Below are positions 55,945 through 63,303 of a DNA stretch of 64,000 nucleotides, piece by piece. Both the position numbers and the translations under genes were made by a program. How positions within the stretch are numbered: the first letter of the stretch is position 1; the number at the start of each line of letters is the position of its first letter. The notes under the pieces are model-generated. The model saw nothing but the letters and a program-made list of their open reading frames with translations, made no database searches and was not told where the DNA came from. This stretch comes from JAQTRU01 sp041645555 (GTDB taxonomy: Bacteria; Patescibacteriota; Patescibacteriia; Patescibacteriales; JAQTRU01), in the NCBI GenBank assembly GCA_041645555.1, contig JBAZPX010000003.1, positions 1 to 64,000 of the forward strand. The letters are read 5' to 3'.

Positions 55945-56496
55945 TTATAGAGATATCTCCGCAGATAGATTTTCGATTATTTTATCTATAATTTTTAACT
56001 CCTCTTGTCTGAATTTTTCTAAAACAAATTTCTCTGCCGGTATTTTCCCGGCTATTTCCGCGCGGATGCCGATTCTTACTCTTTTGAAGTTTTTCGTTTT
56101 AAGATGATTAATAATTGACTCTACGCCTTTGTGTCCGGCCGAGCGGGAATCAACTGAAATTTTATATTTACCTAAGGCAATATCAATATCATCGTGGATA
56201 ACAGTCAAAATTTCCGACAAATTACTGTCTTTAACTTTAAACACCCCCAGCTTTTTCGGCAGTAATTTATAGTAGGCCAAAACCGCCTGGACCGATTGGC
56301 CGGAATTGTTCATAAAGGTTTGCGGTTTAACAAAAATTGTATTTCCGGTTTGGCAAATCTCTGCCTGGAATTTTTTATTTGTTTCCCAGTTGCCTCCGGA
56401 TTTTTTTGCCAAAGCGTCAACGGCCATAAAGCCGACATTGTGTCTCGTGAGTTCGTATTTTTTGCCCGGATTGCCCAGGCCGAGGATGATATTCAT
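55945..56496 (-). CDS. pth: Peptidyl-tRNA hydrolase
   Basis: A 183-aa Pth that frees tRNAs from stalled peptidyl-tRNA. The start IILGLGNPGKKYELTRHNVGFMAVD has the catalytic N and H (NVGF with H19). KPQTFMNNSG, VIHDDIDIALGKYK and SAGHKGVESIINHL are all present. There is a slightly long insertion around residue 85 (GVFKVKDSNLSE). It ends an operon with der upstream. Confidence 0.96.
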   Translation of the reverse strand: MNIILGLGNPGKKYELTRHNVGFMAVDALAKKSGGNWETNKKFQAEICQTGNTIFVKPQTFMNNSGQSVQAVLAYYKLLPKKLGVFKVKDSNLSEILTVIHDDIDIALGKYKISVDSRSAGHKGVESIINHLKTKNFKRVRIGIRAEIAGKIPAEKFVLEKFRQEELKIIDKIIENLSAEISL

Positions 56497-56593
56497 AAAA
56501 TTTTCAATTTCTAATTTCTAAACAATTTTCAATGATTAAATTAATTAATGAATTAAGCCATTGTTTAAAAATTGAAAATTAAAAATTATAAAA

Positions 56594-58000
56594 TTATTCC
56601 CCAATGTGCCGGCCGTGCGCTCCTTTATTTTTCTTAACTTCTATCGTAATCGGCGTGCCGAGAAAGCCGAATTTTTCCCGTAGGCGGTTGGTGACAAAGC
56701 GGACATAGGAAAAATGCAAATCGTCCCGCGATCCGATCCGCAGCTGGAATTTCGGCGGATTATTTTGTGTTTGCTTAAATTCGTAAATATGGGGTTTTTT
56801 TGTTCCCTTGCCTTTAGCCGGCAGATGAATCTTCACGATTTTTAGCAAAAATTTGTTAAGCTGGGAATCGCCTAAGATTATTTTTCTGCCTTCATTAATC
56901 TTCAAAATTAAATCAAGTATCTTATTAACCTTTCCTCCGGTTAAGGCGGAAGTAAAATGAATCGGGGCCCAGGTCGCGAAAGGGAATGAGCCGTAAATGT
57001 AGTCAGAATATTTTTTTGGGTCTTTCTTTTCAATCAAGTCCCATTTATTGGCAATAATAATCAAACTCGCCTTTCTTTCAAAGATTTCCTCAACCAATTT
57101 TGCGTCCTGGTGAGTTATGTCCTCGTTTATATCAATGACTAGCAGGGCGATACTGGATTTTTCCAAAGCTTTCAGGGATTTCATAATTCCATGTTTTTCC
57201 AACCCCTTGGTTTTTGTTCCTTTTTTGCTGATGCCGGCCGTATCAACGAGGACAATCGGCTTGGTTTTGTAGATTATTTCCGTATCCTGCGGTTCGCGGG
57301 TGGTGTGCGGTTCCGGGCTTACAATAACTCGCTCATAACCCAGGATTGAATTAAGCAAGCTTGATTTTCCGACATTGGGTTTGCCGATGATGCAAACCCT
57401 GATTGCTTCCTCTTCGGACAAAAGATTTTTTGTCCCTACGGCAGTTTTTCTCAATTTTATTTTTTTGATAATCAAGTCCAATAAGTCTCCGGTGCCGGCG
57501 CCGGTGGCGGCGGAAATCGGGAAGGGCTCGCCTAAAGCCAGCTTATTAAATTCGGCAATTTCCCCGGCTCGTCTAAAGTTATCAACTTTATTAGCCACCA
57601 GAATTATTTTTTTTGTTTCTTTCAAAGATTTTTTAAGAAACAAGGCCATCTGCTTGTCCATCGGCAACAAGCCGGTTTTAGTATCAACCAGGAATAAAAT
57701 TAAATCGGCCCGCCTTAAATATTGCTGGGCCTGATCCTGGACTTTAATTTCTATATTACCTATTTTTTCCTCCGCCGAAATTTTATCAGATAAATCCATA
57801 ATGCCGCCGGTATCAACCACAATAAATTTTTTTCCCCGCCAGCTTACTTCGTTTAGATTGCTGTCCCTGGTCGTGCCGGCGATATCGGAAATTAACGCTT
57901 GGTTTTTTTCCACCAGACGGTTAAAGAGAGTCGATTTGCCGACGTTAGTGCGGCCGAAGATGACGATCATGGGTAAATTGTTTTTTTTTGTATGTTCCAT
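56594..58000 (-). CDS. der: Ribosome-associated GTPase Der (EngA)
   Basis: A 468-aa double-GTPase needed for 50S assembly. G1 boxes are GRTNVGKS (~17-24) and GKPNVGKS (~212); G3 is DTGG and DTAG; G4 is NKVD and NKWD. A C-terminal KH-like domain (~370-468) has KTKRPHIYEF-like KKPHIYEFKQTQNNPPKFQL. Both GTPase domains look functional. An ACGAATT hairpin repeat lies just upstream of the start. Confidence 0.97.
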   Translation of the reverse strand: MEHTKKNNLPMIVIFGRTNVGKSTLFNRLVEKNQALISDIAGTTRDSNLNEVSWRGKKFIVVDTGGIMDLSDKISAEEKIGNIEIKVQDQAQQYLRRADLILFLVDTKTGLLPMDKQMALFLKKSLKETKKIILVANKVDNFRRAGEIAEFNKLALGEPFPISAATGAGTGDLLDLIIKKIKLRKTAVGTKNLLSEEEAIRVCIIGKPNVGKSSLLNSILGYERVIVSPEPHTTREPQDTEIIYKTKPIVLVDTAGISKKGTKTKGLEKHGIMKSLKALEKSSIALLVIDINEDITHQDAKLVEEIFERKASLIIIANKWDLIEKKDPKKYSDYIYGSFPFATWAPIHFTSALTGGKVNKILDLILKINEGRKIILGDSQLNKFLLKIVKIHLPAKGKGTKKPHIYEFKQTQNNPPKFQLRIGSRDDLHFSYVRFVTNRLREKFGFLGTPITIEVKKNKGAHGRHIGE

Positions 58001-58006
58001 ATTACT

Positions 58007-58101
58007 CCTACGAATTACGAATTTCTTACGAATTTACAAATATTAAACAGAATGTTTCTTTTAGAATTCGTATATTTGTATAAGATTTGTAATTCGTAAG
58101 G
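58007..58101. repeat. ACGAATT hairpin family, copy 3
   Basis: CCTACGAATTACGAATTTC..TTACGAATTTACAAAT pairs with AATTCGTATATTTG..GATTTGTAATTCGTAAGG over ~40 nt. It fills the gap between der and the LCP gene. Confidence 0.7.
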
Positions 58102-58105
58102 TTAA

Positions 58106-59602
58106 TTATTTTTCCGGATTGTCCACTCCCGAAGAGGTCTTATCCGCGTCCTGGCCCAAAATCAGGATGAAATCCGGCTGTTCCGGTGTCTTTTCGTCCT
58201 CCAGTTCTTTCTTTATGTCGTCAATCAGCCATTGGGGCATATTAAAGGAAACATTAGCTCCGGTTTTTTCTTTTAGAACAGAAAGGGATTCCATTTTTTC
58301 CCCGTAAGTAAGGTCATAGATTACGGATTTTTGAAAGTCCCGATGGCTGCAGTTGCTTATGCGGGCGACGTTAAATCCGTATTTTTCCAAATCCAAAGCG
58401 GTAACGCTCGCCAGCCCGTTTACCCAGGTTCCGTTTCTTATATCCAAAGAAGATTTTTCCACCTTCACTTTTGTTTTGGCTTCAATCGGAGCGTCAGAAA
58501 AAATATTATTGACCAGGTACTGGATTTCCGCGAAGTCGCCGCTTCGGGGGGATAAAATATAGGCGCCGTCTTCTCCGATTCCCTGGACTAAGAGGCCGCT
58601 AGAGCTGTTATCCAAGACTTTATTGGTAATATTTTCTCCCGAAACGTCTTTAAACATATTCCAAAGCTTTATTGCCTCCCAAATTTTTACGTTAGTGCTT
58701 ATATGCTCCTGAAATTCGCTTATGATATTGGTGATTATCGTGGGCCGGAATAAAGTATTTTTTGACAAAAATTTATTTTTGGCCGCTTCTATCACTTTCT
58801 GCTGCCGCCGGGCGCGGGCAAAATCCGAACCCTCGGCCCCGCCCGCGTGCCGGGAACGGACATATTTTAAAGCCAGGGCGCCGTCCATTTTCTGCCAGCC
58901 AGCCGGGATATACAGATGCTCATACCTGGCCGCGTAGGGCTCGGCTTCTTCCATCCCCATTATCGGATAGGACGAATCGTCCAGGGTATTGTCCACATAA
59001 ACGTCAATTCCGCCCAATTCATCTATGATATTTACAAAGCCCTCAAAATCAAGGCGGATAAAATAATCTACCGGGGTTTCCAGAACATCACTCAAAGCCT
59101 GCGAGATAGCGACGCCGCCGCTTCCCGGAGTTTTCATTTCGGCAAAGGCGTTAACATTATTTATTTTTCTCCAGCCCATACCTTCCATCGGGATGGTTAA
59201 ATCGCGGGGGATAGAAAGCAGGGCCACCTTCTTTGTCGAGGGCTCTAAACTGGTAAGCATTATCGTGTCAGTCAAGTATCCGCCTTCGTGGTTTTTCCCG
59301 CCCATGCCTAAAAGAAGGATGTTAATCCTGTCCCGGTCTTCGCCTTTTAGCTGCTTATCAGCGCTTTCGGCCAGATGCTTAATCTGCCCGATAATCGGGA
59401 TTTTGTAGATCCAGGAGTTCGGGTTTTGTTCAGAGACAATAACCTGGCTCGAAAAAATAAGAAAAGCGATTGAGAAGAAAATTATAAGATAGGTAAAAAT
59501 TTTGGCGACTTTCTTCTTGGCCGGCTTAATTTTTTCTTCCTCTCTTTCTTCCAGCAGATTCACCCCGTTAGAAATTTTGTTATTTTTTTCGTAGTTATAC
59601 AT
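58106..59602 (-). CDS. LCP (LytR-CpsA-Psr) family protein
   Basis: A 498-aa membrane-anchored protein (TM ~35-56). The LCP domain (~90-290) has DRINILLLGMGG, TDTIMLTSLEPSTKKVALLSIPRDL and the RSRHAGGAEGSDFARARRQQ block with its conserved Arg residues. A C-terminal LytR_C domain follows (~370-470). LCP enzymes attach polymers to peptidoglycan. The head MYNYEKNNKISNGVN is not family sequence: its last part is the end of the GIY-YIG element. Confidence 0.93.
   Translation of the reverse strand: MYNYEKNNKISNGVNLLEEREEEKIKPAKKKVAKIFTYLIIFFSIAFLIFSSQVIVSEQNPNSWIYKIPIIGQIKHLAESADKQLKGEDRDRINILLLGMGGKNHEGGYLTDTIMLTSLEPSTKKVALLSIPRDLTIPMEGMGWRKINNVNAFAEMKTPGSGGVAISQALSDVLETPVDYFIRLDFEGFVNIIDELGGIDVYVDNTLDDSSYPIMGMEEAEPYAARYEHLYIPAGWQKMDGALALKYVRSRHAGGAEGSDFARARRQQKVIEAAKNKFLSKNTLFRPTIITNIISEFQEHISTNVKIWEAIKLWNMFKDVSGENITNKVLDNSSSGLLVQGIGEDGAYILSPRSGDFAEIQYLVNNIFSDAPIEAKTKVKVEKSSLDIRNGTWVNGLASVTALDLEKYGFNVARISNCSHRDFQKSVIYDLTYGEKMESLSVLKEKTGANVSFNMPQWLIDDIKKELEDEKTPEQPDFILILGQDADKTSSGVDNPEK
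59563..59592 (-). repeat. GIY-YIG element right end fused to the LCP gene
   Basis: On the minus strand the ~30 nt starting CGAAAAAAATAACAAAATTT and running to CTAACGGGG are identical to the end of the intact element at 7910-7940. Only this end remains. Confidence 0.75.
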
Positions 59603-59672
59603 AATTTTAGTAAAACCTAAAATAGACAGCTTTTGACTGAAACTATTTCCATTATATCCTTATTTTTTTATT

Positions 59673-59701
59673 TTGAAAAGTTTTTAAAAATTTGTTATAA
59701 T
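59673..59701 (+). promoter_or_regulatory. Promoter of candidate RNA
   Basis: TTGAAA, 17-nt spacer, perfect TATAAT with extended TGT. Confidence 0.7.
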
Positions 59702-59707
59702 TTAATC

Positions 59708-59943
59708 AGAAAACTTCGCCAGAAGCTGATATAAGTTTTGGATCAAACTATGGTAAATTCGTCCTTATATTTTTCTCGGACCGTGGTTCGGGGGATGCGG
59801 GACAAAGGGCAAATTTGTTTTTAAGGGGAATCTTTTAGCGGACATACGCCTGCCAGATTAACTCTAAAAACAATCCTTAACGAAAGTTTAGGAACCTATT
59901 GTGAATTTGCCAATTCTTAGTCAGTTTTATTGGTGAAGTTTTC
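59708..59943 (+). ncRNA. Candidate ~235-nt structured RNA with closed ends
   Basis: GAAAACTTCGCCA (59709-59721) pairs fully with TGGTGAAGTTTTC (59931-59943). Inside, TGGTAAATTC (59751-59760) pairs with GAATTTGCCA (59903-59912), and CCTTAAC-GAAA-GTTTAGG (59875-59892) is a tetraloop hairpin. No open frame is seen. It runs head-on into the tRNA locus on the other strand. Not identified. Confidence 0.45.
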
Positions 59944-60025
59944 TTATTGTCGGGCTGCCGGGAGTCGAACCCGGGTTACCCCGCACGAAAGCATAGCTTT
60001 CTGCGGGGCAGGCATGCACCCTTCA

Positions 60026-60145
60026 CCCTGTTAAATAATTTTGCCCCTGGTCGGGGTGCGGGGAATTGAACCCCGGCTACATCCACCCCATGGACGCGTA
60101 CTACCGTTATACGACACCCCGCAAAGGGGCAAAAATTCAACAGGG
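60026..60145. repeat. Inverted repeats framing the inner tRNA-Pro
   Basis: CCCTGTT..TTTTGCCCC (60026-60047) and GGGGCAAAAATTCAACAGGG (60126-60145) are inverted copies that would form a ~20-bp stem with tRNA-Pro at its tip. Confidence 0.75.
60051..60121 (-). tRNA. tRNA-Pro (GGG), nested in another tRNA
   Basis: Complete 71-nt cloverleaf: acceptor CGGGGTG/CACCCCG, D arm GTAT-AACGGTA-GTAC, anticodon stem CGTCC/GGATG with loop ATGGGGT (anticodon GGG), T arm CGGGG-TTCAATT-CCCCG. No CCA is encoded (CCA follows after the discriminator only as CCAGGGG of the repeat arm, which could serve as CCA). Confidence 0.9.
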
Positions 60146-60241
60146 CCATGCATGCGTAATACCGTTATACCACAGCCCGATTTTATTATTTTTATAGTTT
60201 CACCTTAGCATAGCCCTTTGTTTTTATCAATTCCGTCTCTG

Positions 60242-60270
60242 TTGACTAAGATGAGCTAGTATGGTAATTT
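60242..60270 (+). promoter_or_regulatory. Promoter of the 137-aa gene
   Basis: TTGACT, 17-nt spacer, TAATTT with extended TGG. Confidence 0.55.
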
Positions 60271-60314
60271 TATTTATCGCTCATTGAATTCACTAAAAAT
60301 CCGAGGAGGCGGCT

Positions 60315-60728
60315 ATGAGATTCTATATAATGACGCAGCTTGGTTTTTGGGAGGAAATACCAGTTTCGGAGATAAAATTCCATGCCACGGTTTTTATGGT
60401 TGAAGACAGAAGAATTTTAGAAGCCATAGTAGAATTTTCTCCCGGCAAGTATGCTAAAGACACCAAACTCAGCCGAATAGGAGAGCGGCTGGACTCTTTT
60501 GCCGGCAAGTTAAGCATTAAAGTTTGCGGACCGGCGGTTTTTTTGGGCCGTCCGGTTGAGGTGAAAAGAATAGGAGGCAACGCCTGGAGCCAGAAAGGCG
60601 ACTGGTATTTAGAAACGGAAATAGTCGCCGGCAAGCTTTATTGCTATTCCTGGATTGCCAATAGTTCAGACGAAGATCCCCTTTGCGTTTCCTTTGAATT
60701 TCCCGAGGAGGACAAAGAGAAAAAATAA
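60315..60728 (+). CDS. Hypothetical protein, 137 aa
   Basis: Strong SD GAGGAGG 5 nt before the ATG. The product is beta-rich (IKFHATVFMVEDRRILEAIVEF, KLSIKVCGPAVFLGRPVEVKRI, GKLYCYSWIANS) with an acidic tail (EFPEEDKEKK). There is no signal peptide or known motif. It is a monocistronic unit with its own promoter and terminator, in the style of the other accessory cassettes in this window. Function is unknown. Confidence 0.65.
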   Translation: MRFYIMTQLGFWEEIPVSEIKFHATVFMVEDRRILEAIVEFSPGKYAKDTKLSRIGERLDSFAGKLSIKVCGPAVFLGRPVEVKRIGGNAWSQKGDWYLETEIVAGKLYCYSWIANSSDEDPLCVSFEFPEEDKEKK

Positions 60729-60764
60729 AGGACTGGAGAATTAAATAATTGCCGGTCCTTTTTG
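60727..60764 (+). terminator. Terminator of the 137-aa gene
   Basis: AAAGGAC.GG..CC.GTCCTTT hairpin followed by TTG. Confidence 0.7.
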
Positions 60765-60775
60765 ATTTCTTCGGT

Positions 60776-60957
60776 TGTCATTGCGAGGATCCGCTCACTG
60801 GCGGAGCCGAAGCAATCTCACGAACTAAAAATATTCACTTAAACCTCACCACTCCGGATTAACTTTTTTATTAATTTAATTTTTTTCCTTTATGTTATTA
60901 TAGCCATTCGTTAGATTGCTTCGTCGTCCCGAAGCTTCGGAACTCCTCGCAATGACA
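60776..60957. repeat. MITE-like inverted repeat of the TGTCATTGCGAGGA family
   Basis: TGTCATTGCGAGGA..GAAGCAATCT at the left and AGATTGCTTCG..TCCTCGCAATGACA at the right enclose ~90 nt of AT-rich sequence without a gene. Confidence 0.75.
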
Positions 60958-61002
60958 GTTTATTGAATTGATATTTAGCCCCATTTTTGTTAGGATATAA
61001 TT

Positions 61003-62412
61003 ATGGAAATAGACTTAGAATTACTTTCAATTCAGAACCCTTGGTGGACGCGGCTGGGAACCGGGGAGCGGCTTATCAAGAGCCTGGATTTTGATCCGGT
61101 TATAAAAATTTTTGCCGGCCAGCCGCTAAAATGGCAGCCGGAAATTTTAGGCGAGGTTCCCTTAAACCGCGATGATATTTATGTTTTGTATGGCGGCCGG
61201 GGTTTAGGCAAAACCACGATTTTAAAGCTTTTGATTAAAAAGCTGGTAGAAGAGAAAAAGACCGAGCCGGATAATATCTTTTACTATTCCTGCCACAACC
61301 TTGACACTTACGAGGAGCTGAATGAGCTAGTTAAAATATTTCTAAACTGGCGCCGGGAGGAAGCAAATAAGCGCCTTTTTATTTTTATTGATGAAATCAG
61401 CCTGATAAAGAACTGGCCCAAGGGCATCTCTTATTTGGCTAAAGCGAAGAAATTAAAAAATGTCACGGTTATCCTGGCCAGTTCCCGATGGGAAGATTTC
61501 GGCAACAAGGCGGAAAATTTGCCAACTCAAAATAAAATTATCAACAGCCTGGATTTTTCTGAATTTTTAAAATTGTTAAATCCGAAATTAGCGGAAAAAA
61601 TCAATGAAGCTAATTATAAAAATTATCAGGATCAGCTTGAATACTATTTAGACATCTATTTTTTAACCGGCGGCTTTATTCCCTGCTTAAACAGCTACCA
61701 GAAAGAAGGGGCGATAAGCCAGAATATTTACAGCGATTATTTTTATTCCCTGACCGCCGACGTTGCCAAGCTCGGCCGGGACGTAATTTTACTGCGCCAG
61801 ATTTTAGAGCAGATTATTCTTAATTTGGGACGGCCCTTGGGCTATAAAACCATCGCTCACCAAACCAAAGCGAAAATCCATCTGACCATTGCCGAATACC
61901 TGAAAATCTTAGAATCAATGTTTGTTGTGAAAATGGTTTACCAATCGGATAGCCGGGGCAAGCCTACCAGCCGCAAGGCGAAAAAAATTTACTTTACCGA
62001 TCCGTTTCTTTTCTGGCTTTTTTATTCCCATATTAACGGCTCGCTTGACTATTGGCCTTTCAGCCGCGAGCGTTTGCACCGCCAGGATATTTTTAACGCT
62101 TTGGTGGAGAATGTAGTTTTTTCCCACCTATCCAGAAACGGCGGTTTAGGCAGCCAGGAGAGACTTACTTATTGGCGCGACAATATCCGGAAGCAGGAAA
62201 TTAATTTTCTAGTCCATAACGGCAAAAAAATTATGCCGGTTCTTCTCCGCTACAGCCAGGAGATAGAAGATAAAGATTTAAAAATATTTAAGCAAGCCGG
62301 CTTCAGGCAGGGGATAATTATAAGCCGAAACAGATTGGAAAATAAAGGAAATATAAAAATTATGCCTTTAACTTATTTTTTGCTGTTTTACCACGCTAGA
62401 AAGAGTCTTTAA
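61003..62412 (+). CDS. AAA ATPase with DUF4143 domain
   Basis: A 469-aa protein of the AAA_14/DUF4143 family. Walker A is GGRGLGKTT (~64-72), Walker B is LFIFIDEIS (~125-133), and sensor 1 is VTVILASSR (~155). The C-terminal DUF4143 region (~270-430) has a winged helix and a PD-(D/E)XK-like core (VENVVFSHL..EINFLVHNGKKIMPVLLRYS), in which E..D is replaced by EINF and a Lys is missing. The family is large in archaea and anaerobes; its role is not known, although defence or DNA-related functions are discussed. Confidence 0.9.
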   Translation: MEIDLELLSIQNPWWTRLGTGERLIKSLDFDPVIKIFAGQPLKWQPEILGEVPLNRDDIYVLYGGRGLGKTTILKLLIKKLVEEKKTEPDNIFYYSCHNLDTYEELNELVKIFLNWRREEANKRLFIFIDEISLIKNWPKGISYLAKAKKLKNVTVILASSRWEDFGNKAENLPTQNKIINSLDFSEFLKLLNPKLAEKINEANYKNYQDQLEYYLDIYFLTGGFIPCLNSYQKEGAISQNIYSDYFYSLTADVAKLGRDVILLRQILEQIILNLGRPLGYKTIAHQTKAKIHLTIAEYLKILESMFVVKMVYQSDSRGKPTSRKAKKIYFTDPFLFWLFYSHINGSLDYWPFSRERLHRQDIFNALVENVVFSHLSRNGGLGSQERLTYWRDNIRKQEINFLVHNGKKIMPVLLRYSQEIEDKDLKIFKQAGFRQGIIISRNRLENKGNIKIMPLTYFLLFYHARKSL

Positions 62413-62501
62413 AGTGCTTAAAAGGCGCGGAGTTCCATAAGAGTTTGTTGAAATAACAAAATATTTTTTAAAATTTTTAATCATCATTTTGGATAAAAGA
62501 A

Positions 62502-62527
62502 GGGGCAGCTTTGACTTCAAGCTGCCC
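62502..62527 (-). terminator. Terminator of the CxxC membrane gene
   Basis: GGGCAGCTT pairs perfectly with AAGCTGCCC; the minus strand continues CCTTCTTTTAT. Confidence 0.65.
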
Positions 62528-62637
62528 TTAAATATTATCTCCTGTGAGTTTACCCACCTTTGGCAATCCATTCCAGTAAAAAGGTTTATGGTTTTTTATT
62601 TTCTGGCGAATAGTATGGCCAGATTTTTTTTACCCGC

Positions 62638-62964
62638 CTACCGTTTGCAGAGAGAGACGAGCTGGTTGATTGGCTCAGTTACAATCCAACATGCCAGAGA
62701 GAAGAGAATGACGGCCGCGTAGATTTTAGCTATCGTGGCAAAGAGCATTTTTATGGCAACCAGGGCGGGCTGAGAAAAATGAACAAAGAGCCACCAGGTT
62801 CCCATCACCAGAAACGGCAAAGCCACCGCCATCAGAATTACCCGGATCAGATTGATTTCAGTGCAGGATGCGCAGGTTTTTTTGGACCTATCCAGATATT
62901 CATACCCGTAGCTCATCTGACACAAAAGACAACAGATCAGGTTATATTTCACCTTTACCTTCAT
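62638..62964 (-). CDS. Membrane protein with N-terminal CxxC motifs
   Basis: A 108-aa protein. The cytosolic head carries CCLLC (~11-15) and CASC (~31-34), a possible zinc ribbon or redox site. Two or three transmembrane helices follow (~40-62, ~68-98). A strong SD, AAGGAGGTGG, is present. It is monocistronic and divergent from the partial desulfidase-like gene. The SD is a perfect match for the CCUCCUU loop seen at 54664. Function is unknown. Confidence 0.65.
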   Translation of the reverse strand: MKVKVKYNLICCLLCQMSYGYEYLDRSKKTCASCTEINLIRVILMAVALPFLVMGTWWLFVHFSQPALVAIKMLFATIAKIYAAVILFSLACWIVTEPINQLVSLCKR

Positions 62965-63077
62965 GGGGCCACCTCCTTGATTAAAGGGTATAATATTGTT
63001 CCTAGTTTAAGAGCGAAGATATTTTGATGGTATACTTTTTCCTACTTTTTGTCAACCCTGGCGGGAGCTGAGGGAAA

Positions 63078-63106
63078 TTGACAGAAAAATTAGAAAGTTA
63101 TATGCT
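63078..63106 (+). promoter_or_regulatory. Promoter of the desulfidase-like gene
   Basis: Perfect TTGACA, 17-nt spacer, TATGCT. It leaves a ~190-nt leader in which no gene or clear riboswitch was recognised. Confidence 0.5.
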
Positions 63107-63303
63107 ACCTTATTATGGTTGAGGCTTATTTGCTTATTTTTTTGGTGTAATATAAGGTATTATATACAGTATTTGTTCATAAACTTGTTTATTGATTCAT
63201 ATAAACAATAGTCGCTGTCCTTTTAAAATTAGCTTGTAGATAAGCAGTACCAGAAGGCGAAAACACAACACCACCACGTAATTCTGACAAGGGGGAATAG
63301 TCA

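Larger units (their letters stand above)
59950..60179 (-). pseudogene. tRNA split by two insertions (outer tRNA)
   Basis: The 5' half has acceptor CGGGCTG, D arm GTAT-AACGGTA-TTAC and CATGC. The 3' half has GCATG, T arm CCGGG-TTCGACT-CCCGG, acceptor CAGCCCG and discriminator A. The anticodon loop (ATGG...GGGT edges) is interrupted by ~125 nt that hold a whole tRNA-Pro. The variable loop carries a 30-nt palindrome (59979-60008, CCCCGCA..TGCGGGG). The original was probably tRNA-Pro(GGG) or tRNA-Ala(GGC). Confidence 0.65.
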
